Shown: positions 1 to 6,728 of the stretch, in pieces
How the letters are laid out: every line of letters begins with the position of its first letter
Position numbering within the stretch: position 1 is the first letter of the stretch
Source of the DNA: QYOJ01 sp043806735
GTDB lineage: Bacteria > Bacteroidota > Bacteroidia > Bacteroidales > FEN-979
Reading direction: 5' to 3'
Length of the DNA: 64,000 nt
Assembly: GCA_043806735.1 (NCBI GenBank)
Contig: JAZDGR010000023.1
Coordinates: forward strand, 1-64,000
Notes under the pieces: model-generated
Seen by the model: the letters and a program-made list of their open reading frames with translations, nothing else
The model's database searches: none
What the model was told of the DNA's origin: nothing
Translations under genes and position numbers: made by a program

Positions 1-1122
1 GGTTCAGAAATAACAGATCCAGCCCAGTTGCTTGAGATGGCGAATGCCTTCCGGGTTAGCCGGATTATTTTGACCGCTCATGAGCTGGGAATTTTCGATC
101 AGCTGAAAGGTCAGGGAAATACATCAGAGAAGATCGCACAAATTCTTGGCACCAAACCAAGAGCTACGGATCGTTTGTTAAACGCACTGGTTTCCATAGG
201 GCTCCTTCATAAAAAATCTGGAATCTTTCAAAGCACGGGCTTTTCGGAAAAATTCCTGGTCTCAGATTCCCCTGCTTTTCTGAGCGGTCTCTCCCTTATC
301 AACCATACCTGGAAAACCTGGAGCACCCTGACGGAAGCGGTCCGTGCCGGGACTTCAGTATATTTTGAAGATTCCATCAACGAGCGTCCGGAGGAGTGGC
401 AGCAGGCCTTTATTGCCGCCATGCACCGAAGGGCCGGGCCCCAGGCCGTGGAAGTGGCCGATGTACTGGATCTTTCGCACACCACGCGGGTTCTGGATGT
501 CGGAGGCGGTTCAGGCGCGTTCACCTTCGAATTCCTGAAGAGAAATCCCGGTATGATGGGAGTGGTGTTTGATTTGCCGAATATTGTGCCACTAACGGAA
601 AGGTTCATTAACCCCTCCCCTGGCTCCTCCCCAGGAAGGGAGGAGAAGTACCTCGCCCCCGGCCCTTCTCCTCAAGGAGAGGGGAATATTGCCCCCCCCC
701 TAACCCCTCCCCAAAAAGGGAGGGGAGTATCGAGTTTCAGCGATCGCGTATTGATAAAGGCAGGCGATTATTTAAAAGACGACTTTGGATCGGGCTTCGA
801 CCTGGTCTTCATGTCGGCCATTATCCACATCAACTCACCGGAGGAGAACCGGCTGCTGATCCGGAAAGGGGCGGAAGCGCTGAATCCCGGCGGCCGGCTG
901 GTGATCCTGGATCACATCATGACCGAGGACCGTACAGAACCGCTGGTGGGAGCGCTATTTGCCATCAACATGTTGGTAGGGACGCTGCATGGGGATACTT
1001 ATACTAAGGAAGAAATCCGATCCTGGATGCTGGATGCCGGACTGCTGGATGTTTCGATGATCACGACTCCCGGTGGGTTGCAGTTGATGACTGGAAACAA
1101 GGTTCAAGGTTCGAGGTGCTAG
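1..1122 (+). CDS. SAM-dependent O-methyltransferase, 5'-truncated by window edge
   Basis: The reading frame is open from base 1, so the true start lies outside the window; a TTG at 28 and an ATG at 37 are not needed as starts. The N-terminal part (about codons 8-95) looks like the winged-helix dimerisation domain of family 2 O-methyltransferases (hydroxyindole O-methyltransferase type). The SAM-binding motif VLDVGGGSGAF is near codon 164, followed by FDLP near 190 and GGRLVILDHI near 297. Codons about 204-243 are a proline/glycine-rich insert encoded by three GC-rich palindromic repeat units (610-728); related proteins would run directly from the FDLP strand to the SDRV segment. The C-terminus (KVQGSRC) runs into an AGGTTCAA-type word repeat. 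Substrate unknown. Family assignment is firm; whether the insert is tolerated is not known. Confidence 0.85.
   Translation, partial: GSEITDPAQLLEMANAFRVSRIILTAHELGIFDQLKGQGNTSEKIAQILGTKPRATDRLLNALVSIGLLHKKSGIFQSTGFSEKFLVSDSPAFLSGLSLINHTWKTWSTLTEAVRAGTSVYFEDSINERPEEWQQAFIAAMHRRAGPQAVEVADVLDLSHTTRVLDVGGGSGAFTFEFLKRNPGMMGVVFDLPNIVPLTERFINPSPGSSPGREEKYLAPGPSPQGEGNIAPPLTPPQKGRGVSSFSDRVLIKAGDYLKDDFGSGFDLVFMSAIIHINSPEENRLLIRKGAEALNPGGRLVILDHIMTEDRTEPLVGALFAINMLVGTLHGDTYTKEEIRSWMLDAGLLDVSMITTPGGLQLMTGNKVQGSRC
610..728. repeat. GC-rich palindromic repeat cluster (three units) inside a methyltransferase gene
   Basis: Three adjacent palindromic units of the type CCCCTCCCC...GGGGAGGGG lie at about 611-645, 653-685 and 693-728. 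The middle unit has the core TCTCCTCAAGGAGAGGGG, also seen at 3803-3842 and, in close variant, at 9389-9442. Total length is about 119 nt and the coding frame stays open through it. The pattern resembles REP/BIME-like mobile palindromes; no transposase is visible in the window. Confidence 0.75.
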
Positions 1123-1145
1123 GTTCAAAGATCAAAGATAAAGGA
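1099..1145. repeat. Short word repeat (AGGTTCAA type) across a stop codon
   Basis: Degenerate tandem words AAGGTTCAAGGTTCGAGG, CTAGGTTCAAAG, ATCAAAGATAAAG start inside the last codons of the methyltransferase and continue past its TAG stop. This is one of about fifteen such tracts in the window. Confidence 0.6.
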
Positions 1146-1167
1146 ATCAGTATCTAAATAAAAGTTG

Positions 1168-1175
1168 TATCTTTG
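1168..1175 (+). promoter_or_regulatory. Bacteroidota -7 promoter box for rhlE-like gene
   Basis: TATCTTTG matches the Bacteroidota TAnnTTTG element. It lies about 155 nt upstream of the helicase ATG, giving an unusually long leader. Within the leader ATACTCC (1214-1220) can pair with GGAGTAT (1293-1299), enclosing a 72-nt loop. A temperature-responsive leader would suit a DEAD-box gene, but that is inference. Confidence 0.6.
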
Positions 1176-1331
1176 CGTTTCCTTTTGAAAGATTGTATCT
1201 CAATCTGTTTGTAATACTCCCTCCTTTACAACTCAGCCGTCCTACAGTTTTTAAAAAGCCATCCGGAGACTGGCGATCCTTGATCACCTCCCGGAGTATA
1301 TTTATTATACACATTTAAACCCAAACATTTA

Positions 1332-2477
1332 ATGAAATTTGAACAGTTAAATCTTATTGAACCTTTATTACAAGCCATTCATAAGAAAGGGTACCTGAAC
1401 CCTACCCCAATCCAGGAAAAAGCAATTCCCGCTATCTTACTCGGGAAAGATGTCTTTGGCTGTGCTCAAACAGGCACAGGAAAAACTGCAGCATTTGCAT
1501 TACCCATATTACAAATGTTGATGACGGAAAGAGAAAATTCTCCCAGAAGAGTTATTCGTTCTCTTATCCTCGCTCCTACCCGCGAACTTGCCTCCCAGAT
1601 CACCGAGGAGTTCCTTGTTTACGGAAAAGGACTTAATCTCAGGCTGGTAACGATCTATGGTGGAGTATCCCAGAGACCCCAAACCCAGGCTTTATATAGA
1701 GGAATTGACATTATGGTTGCTACGCCTGGCAGGCTTCTTGATCTGATCCAACAAGGACACATTGCCTTAAATAAGGTGGAATATTTTGTTCTGGACGAGG
1801 CAGATCGCATGCTTGACATGGGCTTTATCAATGATATAAAGAAGATAATAGCGATGCTTCCGGCCCGAAAACAAACGTTACTATTTGCAGCAACATCAAC
1901 AGTTGAGATAAGGAAACTGGCTGACTCTTTGCTTCACAACCCTATGCAGATAAACCTGGCTCCAGTTGCCTCACCACCTTCACTTGTTTCACAGAAGGTT
2001 TACTATGTAGATAAAGAAAATAAAAAACTCCTGCTGGCTCATGTTCTTGAGGATACCATGGTGAAACAGGCATTGGTTTTTACTAGAACAAAACGTGGGG
2101 CAGAAAAGGTAGTGAAGGATTTAAGCCGCCATGGGATCAAAGCCGATGCTATTCATGGCGATAAATCGCAGAATGCACGTGAAAAGGCGCTGAAAGCGTT
2201 CAAGAACCATAGCATCCGCGTACTGGTTGCTACTGATGTGGCTTCCCGTGGAATCGACGTGGACAAACTCTCCCATGTGATCAACTTTGAAATACCCGAA
2301 GAGGCTGAAACGTATGTACACCGCATCGGACGCACAGGAAGAGCAGGGCAGATCGGAGCGGCGCTATCGTTTTGCGCGGCGAGTGAAAAACCCTATCTGC
2401 AGAACATCCATAAAATGATCAGGCGTAATATTGACGTCATTCATGGACATCCTTTCCCTGTAAACCGAACCAATTAA
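1332..2477 (+). CDS. rhlE: DEAD-box RNA helicase, RhlE-like
   Basis: ATP-dependent RNA helicase of the DEAD-box family, expected to remodel structured RNA and assist ribosome assembly in the cytoplasm, especially in the cold. The 381-residue protein has the core motifs in order: Q motif around TPIQEKAIP, Walker A AQTGTGKT, PTRELA, TPGRLLDL, DEADRMLDMGF, VATDVASRGIDV and HRIGRTGRAG. It has almost no C-terminal basic extension. Motif III, normally SAT, reads FAATST here, so the conserved serine is alanine. In other DEAD-box proteins SAT changes uncouple ATP hydrolysis from strand separation. The start is the ATG at 1332 after a long leader. The next gene begins 3 bp downstream, so the two are probably co-transcribed. 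Confidence 0.9.
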   Translation: MKFEQLNLIEPLLQAIHKKGYLNPTPIQEKAIPAILLGKDVFGCAQTGTGKTAAFALPILQMLMTERENSPRRVIRSLILAPTRELASQITEEFLVYGKGLNLRLVTIYGGVSQRPQTQALYRGIDIMVATPGRLLDLIQQGHIALNKVEYFVLDEADRMLDMGFINDIKKIIAMLPARKQTLLFAATSTVEIRKLADSLLHNPMQINLAPVASPPSLVSQKVYYVDKENKKLLLAHVLEDTMVKQALVFTRTKRGAEKVVKDLSRHGIKADAIHGDKSQNAREKALKAFKNHSIRVLVATDVASRGIDVDKLSHVINFEIPEEAETYVHRIGRTGRAGQIGAALSFCAASEKPYLQNIHKMIRRNIDVIHGHPFPVNRTN

Positions 2478-2480
2478 CAC

Positions 2481-3797
2481 ATGAAGATCCTTCTCATTTC
2501 ACCGGCGGTGTGTTCCACCAGAAGGACTGTCAAAGAGCTGATGATGCCCCAGCTAGCCCTCTACATCCTTGAAGGACTTACACCGGAAAGTCATGAAGTA
2601 AAAATTATTGAAGAAGAGGTCACTCCGATCAACCTTGAGGAGCCTTGTGACCTGGTAGGAATCAGTTGTATGACCGCGAATGCTCCCCGCGCATATGAAA
2701 TTGCCGGTGAATTCCGCCGACGTGGTAAAACCGTGATTCTAGGCGGTGTGCATCCGACCATTTTACCCGATGAGGCACTCATGCATGCTGATTCGGTGGT
2801 GGTGGGTGAAGCAGAAGGAGTATGGGAGGATCTCCTTCTGGATTTCTCCGCAGGCCAGCTCCGGCAACGATATCATGACCCGGCGCCGGACCTGAGCAAG
2901 TATGTAAAGAAAGATTTCAAAAAGATCATCAAGAAACGGTTATTCAGTATTGTCCCTGTCATGACCACCCGTGGATGTCCATACAACTGCGATTTCTGTT
3001 GCGTTACTGATCTTTTCGGAAAAACGATCCGTCATATTCCGGTAGAGAATGTCGTAAAGGATATCGTGAATTCCGGTTCAAAGAACTTCATGTTCCTGGA
3101 TGACAACATTATTGGCCATCCGAAATATGCCAAAGAGCTTTTCAGAGCGCTGATACCATTAAAGATCAAGTGGGTGGGACAGGCCTCTATCTCGTTTTTA
3201 AAGGAGACCGAACTGCTTCAGCTAGCTGCCGACAGTGGTTGTAAGATCTTGTTCTTAGGATTGGAGAGTGTGAATGAAACCCATTTGAAGACCCTGAAAA
3301 AGTCGATGAAGGATAATATAGAGTTGAAGCAGACGATAAAAAAAATCAAAAAGATGGGCATCCTGATACATGCCTCCATGATCTTCGGTTTTGATTCTGA
3401 TACTAAACTGGTTTTCCGGGAGACGGTTAAGTTTTTAATCCGGGCAAAAATCAGCACTGTTTCCTTTAATATTCTCACGCCATACCCTGGTACGAAAACC
3501 TATGATGAGTTGAAACGTGAAGGGCGCCTCCTGACGGATAACTGGAAATACTACGATCACAACACCGTGGTATTCAACCCTAAGAACATGACCCCACTGG
3601 AACTGCAGATCGGAAAAATCATGGCCCGGACCCGATTCTACCGGAAATTTTCTTTCCTGTTAAGACTGATGGGGAACATGACCAGTCCCGTTCTCTTCAC
3701 GGCTACCAATTACGGTCATATGAAGCAGGCAAGGATTGAGCGCCGGCGCTTTGCAGGCTTGAAATCAGAGTTGTTTGATCATTACCGGTTTCAATAA
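2481..3797 (+). CDS. B12-binding-domain radical SAM protein
   Basis: 438-residue protein with an N-terminal cobalamin-binding-like Rossmann region (about 1-140, including LVGISCMTANAPRAYEIA and VILGGVHPT) and a radical SAM domain with the [4Fe-4S] motif CPYNCDFC near residue 167. The architecture is that of the B12-binding radical SAM family, which includes methyltransferases, ring-contracting enzymes and other C-C bond-forming enzymes. The substrate cannot be told from sequence. The gene follows the helicase after 3 bp, suggesting an operon, but a functional link is not evident. A GC-rich palindromic repeat starts 6 bp after the stop codon. Confidence 0.85.
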   Translation: MKILLISPAVCSTRRTVKELMMPQLALYILEGLTPESHEVKIIEEEVTPINLEEPCDLVGISCMTANAPRAYEIAGEFRRRGKTVILGGVHPTILPDEALMHADSVVVGEAEGVWEDLLLDFSAGQLRQRYHDPAPDLSKYVKKDFKKIIKKRLFSIVPVMTTRGCPYNCDFCCVTDLFGKTIRHIPVENVVKDIVNSGSKNFMFLDDNIIGHPKYAKELFRALIPLKIKWVGQASISFLKETELLQLAADSGCKILFLGLESVNETHLKTLKKSMKDNIELKQTIKKIKKMGILIHASMIFGFDSDTKLVFRETVKFLIRAKISTVSFNILTPYPGTKTYDELKREGRLLTDNWKYYDHNTVVFNPKNMTPLELQIGKIMARTRFYRKFSFLLRLMGNMTSPVLFTATNYGHMKQARIERRRFAGLKSELFDHYRFQ

Positions 3798-3802
3798 CCA
3801 AT

Positions 3803-3842
3803 TCACCTCACCCCCAACCCCTCTCCTCAAGGAGAGGGGAGA
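3803..3842. repeat. GC-rich palindromic repeat after radical SAM gene
   Basis: A TCACC(C)nAACCCCTCTCCT-CAAGGAGAGGGG unit lies between convergent genes. It is nearly the same as the repeat inside dnaE (9389-9442) and the middle unit at 653-685. The hairpin could act as a bidirectional terminator, but the dispersed copies suggest a mobile repeat family. Confidence 0.7.
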
Positions 3843-3864
3843 ATCCGGTATCCGGCATCTGGTA

Positions 3865-4653
3865 TCAGCGCATGATGTGAATCATTCCTTCCAGATAGGT
3901 GACGGCTTTTCCGGAGATCTCTACCCGGTCGCCTACCAGCTTACATGTCAGGTATCCTTTGCGTTGCGAGATCTGGATAGCCGTCAGCTCTGTTTTTTTC
4001 AACCTCTGACACCAGTATGGGGTGAGGGTAGTGTGTGCCGAGCCGGTCACAGGATCTTCGTGGACGCCGACCTGAGGCGCAAAGAACCTTGAGACGAAAT
4101 CAACTTTCTTGCCTGGAGCGGTCACGATAATGCCTCTGGCAGCAACCTTACCGAGGAGGCTAAAGTCGGGGTTCATCCGTTTGATATCTCCATGGTCCTC
4201 ATAAACAAGCATGTAGTCAGTTTTTCCTTTGAAAGATTCCACCGGCCTTTTCCCTAAAGCCATGATCAGAATCTCCGGCAACTCAGTTGGAAAGAATTCG
4301 TCCCTGGGAAAATCAAGGATCAGAAGGCCGGCCTCCCGCTTTACATGCAATAAGCCGCTGCGGGATTGAAATTCTATCCGATCTCCCTGATATCCCAGGT
4401 GTTCGTACATGACATGGGCGGTCGCCAGCGTGGCATGGCCGCAAAGATCGACCTCAGCTAACGGTGTAAACCATCGGATCCTGTATCCGGCAGGTTCTTT
4501 CACGAAGAAAGCGGTTTCGGCCAGGTTATTCTCGGCAGCGATGTACTGCATGGTAATTTCCGGAAGCTAGGCATCCAGGGGGACAACGGCAGCGGGGTTC
4601 CCGCCAAAGAGGTGGTCGGTAAAGGCATCGACCTGGTAGAGTGGGAGTTTCAT
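3865..4653 (-). pseudogene. PhzF-family isomerase gene interrupted by an in-frame amber codon
   Basis: The 228-residue open part (from ATG at 4551) is a PhzF/epimerase-family protein with the conserved NLAETAFF segment holding the family's catalytic glutamate, GHATLATAH, and the C-terminal VGVHEDPVTGSAH. The usual N-terminus is missing, but it is present upstream in the same frame. It starts at ATG 4653 (MKLPLYQVDAFTDHLFGG), runs through NPAAVVPLDA, and then meets TAG at 4567-4569 where the family has tryptophan (LDAWLPE). A single TGG to TAG change explains the break. Other genes here end in TAG, so codon reassignment is not the reason. It may be a young pseudogene or a consensus error; starting at 4551 would remove the first strand and helix of the fold. 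Confidence 0.8.
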
Positions 4654-4689
4654 AGCAAATAATGTTTTGAGAGTTGACACAATGGAACG

Positions 4690-4735
4690 CGGATGACACG
4701 GATTTAAACGGATTTAAACGGATTTACACGGATTT
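4690..4735. repeat. 10-bp tandem word repeat (ACGGATTTAA type)
   Basis: About four copies of a 10-mer, ACGGATTTAA or ACGGATTTAC, in tandem. The tract covers the last codons and stop of the leftward PmeII-like gene, whose C-terminal residues NPCKSV are encoded by it. Confidence 0.8.
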
Positions 4736-5637
4736 GTTTTCCTGGCTTTTTTCGGCGGGTAAATTCCACTATTTAACTCCACAATTTTAGGCCAATTTAT
4801 ACTTCCATCTTCCAGGCAATATTCCCGAATAAACTCCAGAATAAACTTGTGCAGTACTTTCGGATAAACTTCAAGAAAAGCTTCATTCCTCTCTTTTGCC
4901 TTATGACCTAGGGGTTCGATTAATGTTTTATATAATTCCGGATCGCCAGAAATAAATTCCCAAAATCGTTGACCGCAGTATTTGAAATAGATGCCCTTTT
5001 TATCAGGCTTTGAATCTCTGCCATAACAGCATCCATTAACTGCAATAACGTTCAGTTTCGAATTATTTGTGCGCAATGTTTTTCGAGCAAAATTAAAATC
5101 GGAAATCATTTTTGAGATTTGTGTGGCATTGCCCCAGTTAGGGTTTGATTTTATTACCACGATGTATTTGACTCCATTCTTATCAAATTCCAAATCTATT
5201 CCTGGAAATTGTGATTTTTTTCCTCCATAAACCTTTTTATTCTGGGTAATTGCCAGTTCAATGAGCCAATCTCTTAAAACTATCGCGTCTTTGGAGTAAA
5301 AATGAGTCATAATTAGTTTACGAACGATATTTTGAGCTATTTGAGTGTTGTGAGATTTAAGAATGTAGGGATTTCTATTCTTTAGAATTTTTTCAAGGTT
5401 AAAATCCTTTAAATCCGATAGTTGCTTCCAATGACTTGGTTCATAATCCCTTTCATCAAACGTATATCCAATATTCTCAAGAATTGAACTTTCAATAATC
5501 TCATACCAATGAATTTTATCCTCAACAGCATGAAGAATGACAATTATTTCTTCATCTGTTAGAATCCTGTTTATTGTCTCTTTTGCAACTCCTTGTATGT
5601 CTCTAACCTTCAGTATATAAATATTTTGTTCACTCAT
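4714..5637 (-). CDS. PmeII-like restriction endonuclease (PD-(D/E)XK fold)
   Basis: 307 residues. The central segment FPGIDLEF followed by YIVVIKSNPNWGNATQ resembles the catalytic core of PmeII-type type II restriction endonucleases: Asp in GIDLEF, the lysine of the IKS strand, and the characteristic SNPNWGN loop. The usual acidic residue two before that lysine is valine (VIK), so metal binding may use another acid such as the Glu in LEF, or activity may be weakened. The start is ATG 5637, 11 bp after the HNH gene, so the two form an operon. No DNA methyltransferase is nearby. Base composition is clearly AT-richer than flanking genes, suggesting horizontal acquisition. The last residues come from the 10-bp word repeat. 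Family assignment is from memory of the motif. Confidence 0.6.
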   Translation of the reverse strand: MSEQNIYILKVRDIQGVAKETINRILTDEEIIVILHAVEDKIHWYEIIESSILENIGYTFDERDYEPSHWKQLSDLKDFNLEKILKNRNPYILKSHNTQIAQNIVRKLIMTHFYSKDAIVLRDWLIELAITQNKKVYGGKKSQFPGIDLEFDKNGVKYIVVIKSNPNWGNATQISKMISDFNFARKTLRTNNSKLNVIAVNGCCYGRDSKPDKKGIYFKYCGQRFWEFISGDPELYKTLIEPLGHKAKERNEAFLEVYPKVLHKFILEFIREYCLEDGSINWPKIVELNSGIYPPKKARKTNPCKSV

Positions 5638-5648
5638 CTTTCATTATT

Positions 5649-6578
5649 TTAGTAAAAGAATACATTTTCCCGATGCCATTGGATTGAACATTTATGAGGA
5701 AAAATATTACTCCATTTTGGTAAAAATATTGATGACATATCTCTCGGGAGTGCTCTAATTATATCAAAGTTTCCAATTCCCCCAAAATCGAATGGTACTG
5801 AACCTATCTTCGATGAAACTTGGATTTTATAATCTTCAAAGAGTGTAAACCAGCCTACGTCAAATGCCCAATGATGAAAACGGCATAAGGCAAGACCATT
5901 CCAAATATCATCTTTGCCAAAAGAACTACGGGGGACGATATGTGCGGCTTCGACTTCCCAAGAGGATGAATCAGGTGAATTAATCTTCATCCCGCACACG
6001 GAACACCTGTAATCATATGCTTCGACAATTGCTTGACGAAAACCACGAGATCGAATAACTGTTTCTTTCGTGACTTTTTTAGTCCTTTTCTCGACATCGA
6101 TTGGATCATAGTTTATCGGTCTACGGGCTGAAATGATTTTTTTCTTAACTTTTTCAACTTCAAAAGACTTTACCAGCAATATTGTCTTCAAATTCTTTGA
6201 AATATTTAAAAGAGTAAGTGCTTTATCGACCCCTTTCTCCGTGAGCATCCATTCCTTTTTCTTTGTCAGCGTGTATGTATCAGTTGGTCTCGATACCAAG
6301 TTTCTTTTTGCTAAAGTATCAGCAGCGCGAAATAAAAGCCGATGCCAAAGTAAAGACTTCTTTGTCCTATTTTCTTTATGATATATTGTTTCTAAGAAAG
6401 CCTTACGTTGAGTTTCATCTAATCTAAAAATATCAGCTATCTCGTTGACAATTTCTTGTCCCTGTCCAAATTCTTTAATAACCCCATTATGTTTAAAAAG
6501 CGATAATAGTAAAGATCGCTCGACATCTTCTCTCCTTGGCATCTTTAAGTCTTGAAGCATTTTACCTTCATAACTCAT
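5649..6578 (-). CDS. Winged-helix (Mrr_N-like) HNH endonuclease
   Basis: The N-terminal ~140 residues (ERSLLLSLFKHNGV ... LLWHRLLFRAADTLAKRNLV ... WMLTEKGVDKAL) look like the Mrr_N-type winged helix found in restriction-related proteins. The C-terminal half has an HNH_2-like nuclease domain: CSVCGM, AAHIVPRSSFG, NGLALCRFHHWAFD, with the CxxC pair, catalytic His and the closing HH. A TTG at 6596 would add six residues; ATG 6578 is preferred. It is the first gene of a two-gene AT-rich unit with the PmeII-like nuclease. This context suggests a defence role (restriction of modified or foreign DNA), which is inference. Confidence 0.7.
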   Translation of the reverse strand: MSYEGKMLQDLKMPRREDVERSLLLSLFKHNGVIKEFGQGQEIVNEIADIFRLDETQRKAFLETIYHKENRTKKSLLWHRLLFRAADTLAKRNLVSRPTDTYTLTKKKEWMLTEKGVDKALTLLNISKNLKTILLVKSFEVEKVKKKIISARRPINYDPIDVEKRTKKVTKETVIRSRGFRQAIVEAYDYRCSVCGMKINSPDSSSWEVEAAHIVPRSSFGKDDIWNGLALCRFHHWAFDVGWFTLFEDYKIQVSSKIGSVPFDFGGIGNFDIIRALPRDMSSIFLPKWSNIFPHKCSIQWHRENVFFY

Positions 6579-6619
6579 GTCTCGAGGATATTTCAAATAT
6601 GAAACAACTATTTTATAGA

Positions 6620-6627
6620 CAAAATTA
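6620..6627 (-). promoter_or_regulatory. -7 promoter box for nuclease operon
   Basis: On the minus strand the sequence reads TAATTTTG, a match to TAnnTTTG, about 40 nt upstream of the HNH gene start at 6578. Confidence 0.5.
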
Positions 6628-6728
6628 CAAAATCATAGACTCGCCAGCTTTTTAAAAAATTTGCGTTTTATGGACATCAATAAAACCTTCCCAACCATTA
6701 TCAGTTATCCGGCATCCTGTATCATATA

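Noticed and set aside
4567..4569. TAG reassigned to tryptophan or another amino acid.
   Set aside because: Several intact genes in the window (methyltransferase, ABC-F, sigma factor) use TAG as their normal stop.
4690..4735. Iterons of a replication origin.
   Set aside because: Only about four 10-mers, located at a gene end, with no dnaA or rep gene and no AT-rich unwinding region next to them.
4714..6578. Part of a prophage or integrative element.
   Set aside because: No integrase, phage structural gene, attachment-site repeat or tRNA boundary is seen around the two nuclease genes.
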